Below, one piece after another: positions 13,401-24,106 of a stretch of 64,000 nt of DNA (its first letter is position 1; each line of letters opens with the position of its first letter). The position numbers and the translations under genes were made by a program. The stretch is from Puffinus mauretanicus (lineage: Eukaryota; Chordata; Aves; Procellariiformes; Procellariidae): positions 186,001 to 250,000 of the forward strand of contig JAJKFH010003045.1 of the NCBI GenBank assembly GCA_023333565.1, in the 5' to 3' direction. The notes beneath the pieces are model-generated. The model ran no database searches, had not been told where the DNA came from, and saw nothing but the letters and a program-made list of their open reading frames with translations.

Positions 13401-15935
13401 GCAGGCCTGAAGTGATCTGTATCTCCAGTGTAACTTTGGTTTTAGTGTGACCAACCAGTATAATTAAATTACTGGTGTCACTGTCCTCAGCCAAATTGCC
13501 CCTGAGCTTTTATAGCTCCCTCTATTGGATTAACTATCAAAGCTGCTCTTTACCTGGCAAAATGGGTGCTCCATCTCTCCAGCTTTTTGATGAGTTAATT
13601 CAAATTTGTGGAGCAACATTATCTCGCTGTTTTTATGATATTTTGCGTGCTCTGGGTCAGGACAGATTATGTTGCTGAAGACCTTTAGTTTGCACTTCAA
13701 TAGAATTTAACTGCACTGATGTTCGAAGCTGCCATGAAATATCTCAAATTCATTGTAGTTTTTCCAAAACATCTGAAGTCAGCTACTCTATAAGCTTTGT
13801 GTTATGATCCGCTTAGTCCATCTTGGACACAGTGCAGATAGGTAGAAATGAAGGATGGTGGTTTCATATTTTCACAGCTTGTGAAGCATCTGAAACGCCC
13901 AGAGACTCATGTCTGTCAGTGCTCTGCAGTTTTTGGTTGCTATTCATGTAACCCAGTGAGGCAGAAGAGCAGAGATAAGGGAAAGAACAGGGGAAGATTT
14001 TTCTCTGCAGTTTATTCTCCAGGGTTTTGTTCAGTCCAGTTTTAAATGGCTCGAGCTACTGAAGTGATTCAAGCTATGACATTTTGGCAGGGTGTGAAAC
14101 AAAATCTGGCAGAGGTGCTATGACCGAAGGGCTGGTTTTGTTCTCTCTGAAATGTATGGCAAATCTCTCGCTGGCTTCAGTCAGAACAGGATTGGGTCCT
14201 CAGAGTCATTCAGTTTGAATGAGCTCGGGAAAAACAGCAAAAGAATCTAATTTTGTTATACCATTACACTATTACAATCTCTTTCAGGCTCACCCTCCTC
14301 TGTTTACAGTGTCCTCCAATGCAGCCAAGACTTTCTGTGTAGAAAAATAAGCTGCTTTTGTTAGATTTTGAGTAATAAAGTAGCCCTGGATTAGTAGTCC
14401 CTGTCTGATGTCTCATTCAGTCTGTCTTTTGCATTACCAAGCTTTTTTTTAAACCCTGGTACTGGAAGTGGAAGTTCTCTAGAGGCACACTTGAAAAAAT
14501 CAATAAAGAGAGGAAAAGCTAATTGATTTTTGAATTATTTTTATTACTATTTTCTTTATAAGATAGCCCATTAAAGTTGGGCAGTCCCTAATGAAAGGTA
14601 AGTTTACTGCAGTCTGTTTTACCACACTCTTTCAGAGTCATCTCCCTTGTTGCCTTGATGTTATAGCTTTCTTTTTTATTTCTACTCACTTATAGGTAAA
14701 AGGACATTTTAAAAAATAACATAGTTCAGGATAATTTGGATTAATTTCACTTTCAGAAGTGTTTTTCTGGATTTCTTACTGGTTCAGCAGGAGTTGTTGA
14801 GCTCAAGTTACGTGTAAATCCATTTCTACTGTGTTCTTCGACATGCTCACTGACGGGGATTTATCTCATATAGTAATAGTAGGTCTATAGTAAAATAGAC
14901 ATAATAAAATGAATATAAAATTAAAGGACAGAAAAGTGATTCTGAGTGTGTGTTATAAAACCATTGCAACTCTGTAAGCTGAATCCTGGAAGGAAAACCT
15001 GTCACAGACTTGTCAGTTGGAAACACTGTTCCGGGCAGCAAACTTACATTTTGGGCAACGTTGTGCTATGTTTTTTTCTGAATTCTTTGTGTTGAGGAGA
15101 GAAGACGAGAGTCATGGTTCTGCGACAGTCCAGAGAACCTGTTCACAGCTGAGGGCAGGACAGTCACCCAAACAGATCTGAGAAGGCTCTGGCACACAAC
15201 GTCACAGGCCAGGGCCACTTGCTTGTACTGGCAGCTGGGCAAGAGGCAGCAACCCTAGCTTGTTCTGGGATTTCTGCAGTATTTTGCCAGTCTGGAGACA
15301 CGCTCTCATGTGCTTGGGATGTTTGTCTGCCTTTACCATGCTACTTTCCACACTTCCTGCTGTGTCAGCAAGTTCCTTCATGCTCCAAAGGCCCAAGTGA
15401 ATAAGCAGTATTTACGATCTCCCCCTTTCCCTCCTCACCTCTCAGTGATGCCCCTCTATCTCTCCCTGGGTGCCTCGTTCTTTGTCTGTATTTTACAAAG
15501 CAGAGTTGCTGTCATGATTTCCAGTCAAGATGGAACACTGATCACTAAAGGAGCATCTTCACCTTATGCCTATCCTCACCTTAGGTTGGGATCAGGAAGG
15601 GAAAGGACTTTCAAAAATGAGGTGGACGATTAAGTAAGGCTGGGAGGATGGAGGGAAGGGGAAATGGGAGGAAGTAGGACTAGATGTTTCAGGAAACAGC
15701 TGGGAAGAGTAGGGGCAGAGATGGATAGGGGCTTTTTGGACTTCAGGCAGAGGGAAGTTCTGATGCAGGGAAGTATTGCTACAACTGTAGTTGGGAGAAC
15801 AAAAGAGGAAATTCTGACTCTAGTGTCATGCCTGCTTTTGGAGCACGTCAATACTGGTTTTAATATCTGAAAGCAGGCTTTTCTGTTATGGCACTCATCT
15901 CCGCAGATTCTTGCACAATGTAGGATTAAAATGTA
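10474..15935. other. unique non-coding sequence, no gene seen
   Basis: No recognisable gene. The sequence is AT-rich between about 11350 and 11450. An isolated consensus-like donor, AAAG followed by GTAAGT, lies at about 14599, but no acceptor-bounded open frame pairs with it. Open frames here are at most about 107 codons and show no domain. Confidence 0.55.
11357..11400. repeat. three short copies of AATTTAGCA
   Basis: The nine-base word AATTTAGCA occurs at 11357-11365, 11370-11378 and 11392-11400, within an AT-rich segment that continues to about 11445. The spacing is irregular (13 and 22 bases), so it is a cryptic repeat and not a true satellite. It could equally be a cluster of homeodomain-like sites. 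Confidence 0.6.
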
Positions 15936-15977
15936 AATGGTCAGATCCTGGTGTGAATTCGCATAGCTCCAGTGGCT
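15936..15977. mobile_element. possible relic of an ancient amniote palindromic MITE
   Basis: The stretch CAGATCCTGGTGTGAATTC followed by GCATAGCTCCAGTGG resembles one arm of a palindromic repeat I recall as common in turtles and crocodilians (core words resembling 'cagatcctg', 'ggtgtaaat', 'gcatagctcca'). The second arm is not visible. The identification is from memory of the consensus and is tentative. Confidence 0.35.
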
Positions 15978-18800
15978 GACCCAATGTGTTTGACGCTTAT
16001 GCCCCTCCCCCCCCCCCTCAAAAAAGCTTATAGCATTTGAATATGTTTTTTACCTAAGATTACCAGTGGCTAGTCATATTTTTTTCAAGAACAAAACTCT
16101 TCAGATCATTGAGAAAACATGCAAAATTTAAGTCAAAACCAGGATTCAGCACAGCTCCACAGAAACTTACAGTGCAGAGTGAAACTCTCCCCACCTTAAA
16201 CTTGAATTAGCATCTTTTTAAGCTTGAATTAGCAGCATGCCTCAAAACTGGAATATATGTGCTTAGATTCAGCTGTTAGCTAATGAATCAAAGACTGACC
16301 TCATTGTTGAGCCATTACCCATCTGTATTTTATGACTTCCAGAGATACAGAAGGCTTCCAGAATCAAATAGTCACTTGTGGCTTCCCTAGTATTCACCCT
16401 GACTTGCTGACTGCTCACCAAAGCACTGAGTGCTCTTAGCTGGCTCTGTGCAATTTCCTGGCTAAAGGAGATCTGGAATGTAAAAGTGTATTCATCACCA
16501 GAGGTTTGCCAGATTCCAGGACTTCAATGAAGCAGTAAGGGATGATTTAAAACTGGAATGGCATGAAGATTCCTCTGAGTTTTTAATCAGCTATAGGGTA
16601 ACTTAACCAAGAAGAAAGTAACCCTTAAAGAGAACCTGAATGATTTGGGATTTAAGCATCAAAAAAATGTACCAGGTTGTACTTACTGTTATGCCTGTAC
16701 CAGACAGATCCTGACTCTTTACTGTGAGTCTCTCGATACAGAAATGAAGGACCAAGTGGCAAGTGAGAGCATGTCCTGTATGACGCCCTAATCATTTATC
16801 CAGAATGAAACAACTGGATATAGCCAAATACTGAGAAATGGTAGTGCGTAAGCTGGATTTTTTATTTCAGTTGATAAAACTGCAGACAATGCTAAGATCA
16901 AACAAGTGTAATCCAGAGCCAGCTTTGCTAAAATGGCGGCCCTGGTTCTTATCCCTGTATTTGAACTCATTCTAGGCAGAGAAATCTTAGCAAACCTTTC
17001 TCCAGGATGGTAGGAAATGCATGTCCATGTTAAATATGCACCAGATGTAATGTGCTATTTGCATACATTTTGGAACTGATTCTAGCTTCCTTTGTGATGG
17101 TAATTACACACCATCTAACATCAGGGTATGTAAGATAGGAACCAGGTGCTGCTCTCCACCAGTCAGGTGTTCTGGCCCTTTTGTCATTTTGCTATTTTGC
17201 TTTTCTGGCCCTAGAACACCCTAAAACTTACGGAGGAAATGGAAGATTGTTGCTGATGTGCTTTTGTATGTTTGTTTAGAGAAAACATTTACTCTTGTGC
17301 ATCATAGATTTGTGTCCAAAAGCACATTTCCCACTGCTTTAGTCTATTGTGTTATCTGGACAAAGTAGAATGAAAAGAGAGAGTTCTGATTTGGAAGTGG
17401 TTTACATACATTTTGCAGAGCTGTACAAGCTTATATGATATGTAGGGAAGCGATGATTCATAGTCTGTCTTCTTCATCACTTCACACCAGTGTAACAACA
17501 TTATTTTGCTGGACTGACTTCTGATTTACTGGGTGAGAAACCTCCAGGCAGTAGTATGCTGACCCACCATCACCTTCAGTTTTGCTTGCCGGTGCTTGCT
17601 ATTTCTACATCTTCGCAGTGAGATCTTTGGCTGAGGAACTTTGTAATTGTGTATTGTATGACTATAGGACTCCTTTTTTCTTTTTTTCTTTTTCCAATCC
17701 TTGCCTGACTACTAAGACTTAGAGACTTGTAATTAGTTTTCAAGTCATTCGTGAACTCTGGTTTCTTCCTTGTAGGCTGAGGCCAATTTGTCTCTAATTG
17801 CTAGACGAGTGGACAGATGATTGCAGGTGACTAAGTTGGTACGTCATAACAAGTTACTGTCCCTCAGCTGAGATTTAGCTTCTTTCATTTCACATGCTCT
17901 TGTGTTCCCCCTGCATTGTGTCAGCCAAGATATTTGGGGATTTGATCTGGCTGAAAAACACCCAGGAGGAATCATAGGTGGGCCAGTTTCTCGACCCCTT
18001 CCATGACGTAGCTGCACAAATAGCTGTGCTGGCACAGTGCAGGGAATAGCTCAGGAGCAGAGCAGCAGTAGGGTAAGAACTATCAATACAGGTACTGCTG
18101 ACAAAGACGAAATCATCATGCTATGCCCTATGGCAGCTGGACTGCTCTTTCTGCTGTACGTCATGAAGGGGAGGAAAATGCGGTTCTTACATGATCACTG
18201 TAAAATCGATTGTTCAACAGAGTTGGTCTTTGAGGCTGGGGCCTGGTGCCAGGCTTCTTCCCACAGAACACAAGAGACCCTTTTGAGGTGTAAGAAATCC
18301 CCTTTTCCCCCTCATACTGGAAGGGAGACACCTGACTTTATCCTGAGTACAAGGCAAGATGGATCCTTTCGTTGAAACCCCCCTGAGCACTTTCTCTGCT
18401 CTGAGTGCTTAGAACGCAAATAAAATGATCTAGGTTTCACCCATTCCTTTCTCAAGTACCAAATGCTGTTTTGCAGCGGTAGCTTTATATTCCATTATGA
18501 TGATGTTCATGGACATCCCAAATGCCTCTCCCTCCTTTTGTTTGGGAACTCCCTCTGAAATATTCAGCAATAATTTCAGACAAAGGAGTCTTAAAATTTG
18601 GGTAAATTCAGAAAACTGTAAGTATCGTAATCCCAGGATATCCCTTCAGAATATCTGTTTAGGATTCCGCATTACTACAGAGTAGTATAACAATGAAACA
18701 TGAGAATACAGTTCTGAATGTTTTGGTGAGATCCCTTGGCAGTGAAGATATGAAGATTTAACGGAAACAATTTCTGAATTGAGTTAACCTGTGTGTAGAT
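15978..18800. other. unique non-coding sequence, no gene seen
   Basis: A C run near 16007-16017 is the only simple-sequence feature. The + strand open frame 18037-18375 (112 codons) has no recognisable domain and is a chance-length frame. No CpG clustering and no CR1 are visible. Confidence 0.55.
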
Positions 18801-18821
18801 AAAGTCTTTTTTCATCTTGAA

Positions 18822-19043
18822 GTGGCTTTAAAAGCACCTACAATTAAAGCCCTGGTTATTTCATGCTGCTTTAAGTACCTTTGTGCAGATACAAATACAG
18901 CTACAGCAGGGGCTGTTAGAGCAATACACCAGCTGTATATGGACCAGGCCTTAGGTCAAGCACTGCAGTTACCTTACGCAGCCACTCTCCAAGTGGTTGA
19001 ACGAATGTATTTGGCAAAATACCTTGTCAAACAAGGCATGTTT
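18822..19043 (+). other. unassigned open stretch with splice-like ends; possible exon
   Basis: The plus-strand frame is open from about 18783 to 19086 (about 100 codons). Within it the translation has an ordinary protein-like composition, including a helical-looking segment with words such as QALQLPYAATLQVVERMYL (about 18954-19010). A pyrimidine-rich tract followed by AG lies at 18806-18822, and GTGAGT lies at 19044-19049, so a 221-nt exon is conceivable. Against this, the exonic side of the donor is TTT (weak), the acceptor is AAG rather than CAG, and frames of this length occur by chance many times in a 64-kb window. I recognise no family. Confidence 0.18.
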
Positions 19044-19049
19044 GTGAGT

Positions 19050-20200
19050 ATTTTGGACAGATCTCTGGCTTCAAGATTTATTTTTTAGATTATCAGGGTG
19101 CATCCATGCTTCTTAAAAGGCTTTGTGATTTTGAATGTGGTACAAAAGGAAGTTACTCTTCAGCTCTCACTTCAGGGCTGAAGGATAACTGTTCAGCTTT
19201 AACTCCAGCTTTGATGGTGCCCCCTTTGTGGATCCGGCATTCAAGCTGAGCTGCACGGTTTTCCTCTCCGTTCCCCCCCTGCAGCAATCACGTAAGCACA
19301 GCCCCCATGTAACTGCGGGATTCTTCATACAGGCTGATCGTGGCTGCCTTTGAAGTGAAGAGACCGATATACTACCCTGTACTGACATAAGCACCTTTAT
19401 GTTGCAGCCAGATCACAGACTATGGACAGACCGTGCTCCGGGGGAGTTCATGCAGTCAGTCTGTGTGTGGGGTTTTGAATCCAATTTTAAATGTATCCAA
19501 CGGAGGGAAGTAATTTTAAGTGTGCAATTCCGCAACAGGTTGAGCTGATTGAAATCAGCTCTGTTGCAATCCCACTCTCCCTACCAGCCCCAGACTCACA
19601 TTCTCACTTCCTCCATTGGGTTATTTTTGTGGGCTTAATTTTCTGCTGGTTTAGCTCCCGAAGAAACTGATAAACGTTGGTACAAGGGGAAAGGGCAAGA
19701 CCGTGGCAGCGCTGTCTTAATCTGTCATATATGGGCATATAAAGGCAGGTCTGGCATGGTGACTTGTATTATTTGTCTCCCTTTTAGTCTGTATCTACCT
19801 GCTTCACTTAACATCTTACTTTTGTATGTCTAGACAGCATGTTCCAAGTACACCACCTCACCATGCCCATGCTCTGTTCTTGAGAGCGGTGAAACTGTAT
19901 GTCTGTGCAATCAAATCCCTCCTCTTTTTCTCTCTCAGCAGAGCACAAGCACTGAGCCGCAAACTCCTGTTAACCAAGATGACAAGTTTCCAGGGAGCTT
20001 TGGATCACAGGGAGAGCAAACACCCGTATCCCTGCAATATAAGGTACAGACGTCTCGGCTTGTGCAACACAGAAGCAGGGCAGAGCCCGCTTTATTCTTG
20101 CCTTTTTTGGATCTGCATGCACACAGTCCCTAGCACAATGGAGCCGGCTCTGCGATAGCACAGTGTGATACGAATAACAGAAATAAAGTCATTACAGTGT
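19050..20200. other. no gene seen; approaches the CpG island
   Basis: Unremarkable sequence rising in GC toward 20.2 kb. Overlapping open frames on both strands around 19826-20160 show no domain. It probably represents the far upstream flank of the promoter that follows. Confidence 0.5.
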
Positions 20201-20657
20201 TGCATGCCAAGGGTATAATTGCCGGTGATCTGCTCCCGCGTTGTTGCGCCGTTGATGGCGTGATCACGAAAGACTTTTACGTCCCAGGCCAACGCCGCTC
20301 CCTCCCTCTGCCCTCCGAAGGTGCCGGATATGGCCCGCGGCTCCCAGGTGCCGGGCTCGGGGCAGCAGCCTGCAGCTGCAGCAAGGCTGTAGCACAGCCC
20401 ACGGATTTCCCGAGGCAGGAGAGAGGCGAAGCAAGCTCCGGGCTCCAGATCTGCTGCACAGGGAAGGTACCCCCCAAAAAAAAAACTTTTCACCCTGGGC
20501 CACACGGCTACAATGCTGCTCCCCAGCGGAGGCTCCCCCCCGCCGCCCCCTTCCCGAACGAAGCGGGAGGGTCCTGCCTCTTTCCCCCGCTCCTGCCCCG
20601 CAGTGCCCGCCTGCCCACCTTGGCGGCAGGGGGGCGGCGGGGCGGGCCCCCCCGGAA

Positions 20658-20662
20658 CCAAT
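20658..20662 (+). promoter_or_regulatory. CCAAT box (NF-Y-type site)
   Basis: The sequence GGAACCAATGGCAGC contains a near-ideal NF-Y site, RRCCAATSR, in the + orientation. NF-Y sites typically lie about 60-100 bases upstream of the start of transcription, which would put initiation near 20720-20760, just before the donor at 20797. Confidence 0.65.
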
Positions 20663-20719
20663 GGCAGCGGCAAGGCGGGGAGGGCGAAGGGAGGCGGTGC
20701 CGGGCCGACAATAGGGGCG

Positions 20720-20796
20720 GCTGGAGGGCGGCGTGGGGCGCGGGCAGGGCGGCCAGCCGGGCGGAGAGCCGGGCAGCACCTTGCGGCGGGCGGAAG
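20720..20796 (+). other. probable untranslated first exon of an unidentified + strand gene
   Basis: The exon ends at GGCGGAAG and the intron begins GTGAGT at 20797, a consensus vertebrate 5' splice site. The left boundary is inferred from the CCAAT box spacing and could lie anywhere from about 20690 to 20770. There is no ATG between the likely start and the donor, so the exon is probably wholly 5' untranslated and the protein begins in a later exon. Nothing in the exon identifies the gene. The following 43 kb contains no recognisable host coding exon, so the first intron would be very long, as is common for developmental and neuronal genes in birds. Antisense CR1 insertions and T-run bias downstream agree with + strand transcription. 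Confidence 0.55.
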
Positions 20797-20893
20797 GTGA
20801 GTCCCGCCGGGCCGGGGAAGGGGATTTCCTCGCTTGTTGTTTTGTAGCCGGGAAGTTTACAAAGAGGTTGAGCGGCCGGGTTTTTTCTTCTTC

Positions 20894-20907
20894 TTTTTTT
20901 TTTTTTT
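20894..20907. repeat. T(14) run in a pyrimidine-rich tract
   Basis: A pyrimidine tract of T and C from about 20880 to 20916 contains fourteen consecutive T, lying about 100 bases inside the presumed intron. It is the first of eleven long T runs on this strand. Confidence 0.9.
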
Positions 20908-21320
20908 CCCCCTTTTCGGAGGGGGGTACCGAGCCTGACTCCCTCCTCCTGCCTCCCCGGCTCATTCATTTAACAAAGGGAGTTGTGTTCAGCCCCCGGG
21001 CTCTGCGAGCGGGGAGCCTTTTGGGGCCGCATGCTTGGGGTCCCGGGGCAGAGGTTGGAGTGGGAATCGGGGCTCAGCCCAGACTTTCTGCTGAGCACCC
21101 CGTCCTGGCTTTGGCTGGAGGGGAGGGTGCTTTGGGCAAACACAAAGAATTGAGGAGCTGGACCCTTGCTGGGCGATGGGGTGATGCAGTCCGGGGCTTT
21201 GTGTGGCTGGTGCGCAGGGATGGAGAGGTGGGAGCATGTCTTTTAACCCCCCCGCCTGTATGTGTGTATGAAACCGTGGCTTTTTGCTATTAGAGTACTT
21301 AAAAGCAAAGCTGAACTTAG

Positions 21321-21392
21321 GATCGTGGGATGATTCAGATTGGAAGGGACCTCAGGAGGTTTCTAGTCCAGCCTCCTGCTCAAAGCAGGGGT
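21321..21392 (-). mobile_element. CR1 retrotransposon, short 3' end
   Basis: The sequence GATTGGAAGGGACCTC (around 21335), followed by a tagtccagcctcctgctcaaagcaggg-type word, is the reverse complement of the CR1 3' untranslated end. Only about 70 bases remain, so the copy was 5'-truncated almost completely at insertion, the usual fate of CR1. It lies about 0.5 kb inside the presumed first intron, antisense to it. Confidence 0.85.
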
Positions 21393-24060
21393 TTCTGCCT
21401 GGGGAGTGGGTATCAGTGAAGGGACATTGTGAGATGGGTGGCACCTCTGGGTGCTCTCGAATGCTCCTGGGAGCTCAAAGGAGAGGCAGCACCAGCAGGA
21501 CGAGCCTTCAGGGGCAGCAGCGCTTCTCTCTTCCACTGCGTGTGGAAATGCCCTAGTCCACAGCTCTCCCATGCCTGCAATCCCTGTTCTTGCTGCTTTT
21601 GTTATCCAGCAGGCTTAAAATTCATGATTGTTGGGAATAGCTGGCTCCATCCTTGTGTATGTGTCATGGTGCCTCTGCTTCTGCTGAGCATTACTTGATC
21701 CTTACTCCGACATTACCTCCAGGAGTTTTTCTTCAGGAACAAGATTTATAAATAGATGTCAAAACCTGCCTCTTTGCTGGGGACCTGTTACCGGCTGTAA
21801 GGCATGTACTTTATGCGGTGATTTAGTACGCTATATATATATGTAAGAACGACTAGAAAAGCTGTTTAGTTAGCCAAGCTTTTCAAAGTGAAAGCTGGTA
21901 TTGTAGTTGGGTGAAATGGCTGTGGCGGGCACAGACGGAAGAGTGTTTGTTCTCTTTGCTTGCAATTACTCTTTGTACAGTGACTCATGGATGCCTTTCA
22001 CTGAATTACCTCCCCCTTCTCCATACCTGGAGTTTCCTGGTGTTGCACACATTACCTGGCAAAGCAGGGAGCATCTTCCCGTCTGCTGTTCTAATATCTC
22101 TTAGTGTGGGTGTGTTAATCTTGCTCACAGGTTTTTAGGATAAGGCTGGAAAAACTCCTCCTTGTGGAACAGTTTGTGTGCGTGAGTCTGCCGAATGCTT
22201 AGAAATTGCTTTTCCCTGTGCATTTTCTGTGGATAAGTCAGAGAAGTAAAGCTCATCCCTGCACGGAAAACGGAAGGTACGGTGGAAATTTAAATGAATC
22301 TGTTAAACTATGGATCGCCCCTGTCTTGTGCCACAGGACAGAATTTGTTCTTAGTTGTACTGTATAACAAAACTGGAGTTTAAGACTGGAGACTGATAAG
22401 CTGGGTGGGTATTTAGCCTTTCTGAGTCCTGTGGGGAGGGACCAGCTTCTTTAAATGGGATGATATAACTACCATTCTTTGATTTGGAAATGAAAGCTGA
22501 AAATAAAGTTGAAGAGGAAAATGCTCTTGTGGCATGACAGCGGGAGTGCTTTGACTGGTTTTAGGGACTATTGTGTGCTGTGGATGTTGCTCAGAAAAAA
22601 AGAGTAGGGAAATGTAAGGCTTTTGGTTCATGCTTTTCCATGCATCACAGGGATATTGGAAGAAATGTGTGACAAGTCCAGCATAACTTCCACAAGTGCT
22701 CGTTTATTGTGTTTCTGACTGCCTTGCTTGCACTGGATGAAAAAATGTTAGCTCTTTTTCCCCAAGGGGTCAAAGAATTGTTTGATTACTGCTGATTCTT
22801 GTGTATCCTTTTCCACGTCTGTGCAGACCTTTTCTCTCAGCTTTGACTAGAAGTGCATGAATTTCACCTAGTTTGTGAACTAGTGTTTTGTTGTTTTTTT
22901 TTTTTTTAAATATGAGTGAGCTGCAGTGTGGCTTCTTTCCTTCTTTCTCCCTTTTGTGCACCTGTCTTGCTTCCTCAGTGTGAGAAGTTTTGTCATTTCA
23001 AAAGCTAGTTGTTATGGTCCAGTTCCCTTATATCCTTAAGAGTGTACAGAACCACCTAGAGCTGAAATAGACTTTTCTCAGTAGCAGAATACAGAAATGA
23101 TCCAGAGCTTCACCCTTAAAGTGATCTGGGTTTACAGTTCATCCTGTCACCAGCAGATAACAGAAGCAAATAGACTTTGTAAAGGATCTGAAAAATAACC
23201 ACTGTTTGTGAGGAGGTACAAGAAACAGATTGAAACCAGGCAACTAAAACCAAAAGTCGTATTTCTTTAAATCCTAGTCAATCGTTAGCCCTTTGACAGG
23301 TACAAGAATATCCCTTGTTGGCTTTTTACCTCCGTGGGAAGGCAAAAGAATATTTTGTGCCAGAATCATATTGTGTGAAAGAGCCTTTTTCTATGCCTGG
23401 CAAGGTGCTGAACTCATTTTCTCAGCCTGATGCCTTGGCCTGTATAGGAATTGGGGAGAATGTAGACATGTTCTGCTTGATTCTGAGGGCTTGCTCTTAT
23501 GGAGAAAATAATTTGTCTAGTGTGTGACTCTTCTTATGCACTTGCACAGCTCTCACCTGGGAGGAACTGCTTTGCACCCCTGTTTGCAGAGATGGGAATG
23601 GCTGGGTCCATTCCCTTTGGTGACAGCAGAACTGGGACTGTCAGCAGATGCTCACTCATGCAGCACATAAGTCACTGTGATCAGTTCTTCCCTTCTGAGC
23701 ATAAGGCATGTGATGCTCTTTAGGAATGAATAGCTTAAAAATGTCTGACGGTGCTTTTGCTAACCAGGTTTTTACTCAAACTTAAGTCCAAGCATGAAAT
23801 TCCTGAACTTGGGTGCAGCTGTGTATGGCACGTGTAGATGTGGACATTATGGCTGTGAGAGGTAACACTCGATACTGCCACTGGTGATGACTGCTCCTGG
23901 CTTTGTGCAGGGAGGAAGCTTACTTTTGTCCTGTTCCTCCTCAGGCACATCCTCAGAGCTACAGACAAGTCTTTGGGTCCTCCCACGCTCTGTCTCCTTT
24001 TCAGCACATGGCAGTGGGGTGCGTGTCATGGTTTCAAGGCCCTTCATGGGATTCACTTGA
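21393..24060. other. presumed intronic sequence, no gene seen
   Basis: Mostly unique sequence. It contains a T(14) run at 22894-22907 and a short TATATATAT stretch near 21833. Open frames are under 100 codons and carry no domains. No pairing of strong acceptor and donor around a protein-like frame was found. Confidence 0.5.
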
Positions 24061-24063
24061 TGA

Positions 24064-24106
24064 AAACATAGATGCTCAGAGCTGTAAACATAGATGCTCA
24101 GAGCTG
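24064..24106. repeat. exact 21-bp tandem duplication, 22-bp period
   Basis: A 21-base unit beginning AAACATAGATG and ending CAGAGCTG occurs at 24064-24084 and again without mismatch at 24086-24106, separated by a single T. The lack of divergence suggests a recent local duplication, so copy number may vary between individuals. Confidence 0.9.

Larger units (their letters stand above)
20215..21055. promoter_or_regulatory. CpG-island promoter
   Basis: CpG density and GC content rise abruptly here and nowhere else in the window, giving long GC-rich runs between about 20500 and 20870. Inside are a CCAAT box (20658-20662), a GC box GGGGCGG (about 20709-20716) with several GGCGGGG-type words, and a consensus splice donor at 20797. 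No TATA box is seen at a fitting distance, which suits a dispersed, housekeeping or developmental CpG-island start. Long open frames on both strands through the island are expected where GC-rich DNA has few stop codons, and I do not treat them as genes. A divergent minus-strand transcript is possible (a donor-like AAG followed by GTGGGC on the minus strand near 20613-20621) but weaker. Confidence 0.8.

Noticed and set aside
14597..14605. Consensus donor AAAG|GTAAGT
   Set aside because: No acceptor-bounded open segment precedes it, and isolated donor words are frequent in 64 kb.
20092..21293. Long open frames on both strands (up to 233 codons) across the CpG island
   Set aside because: They are rich in Pro, Gly, Arg and Ala, overlap in many frames, and arise because GC-rich DNA has few stop codons. 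No domain, and the consensus donor cuts through them.
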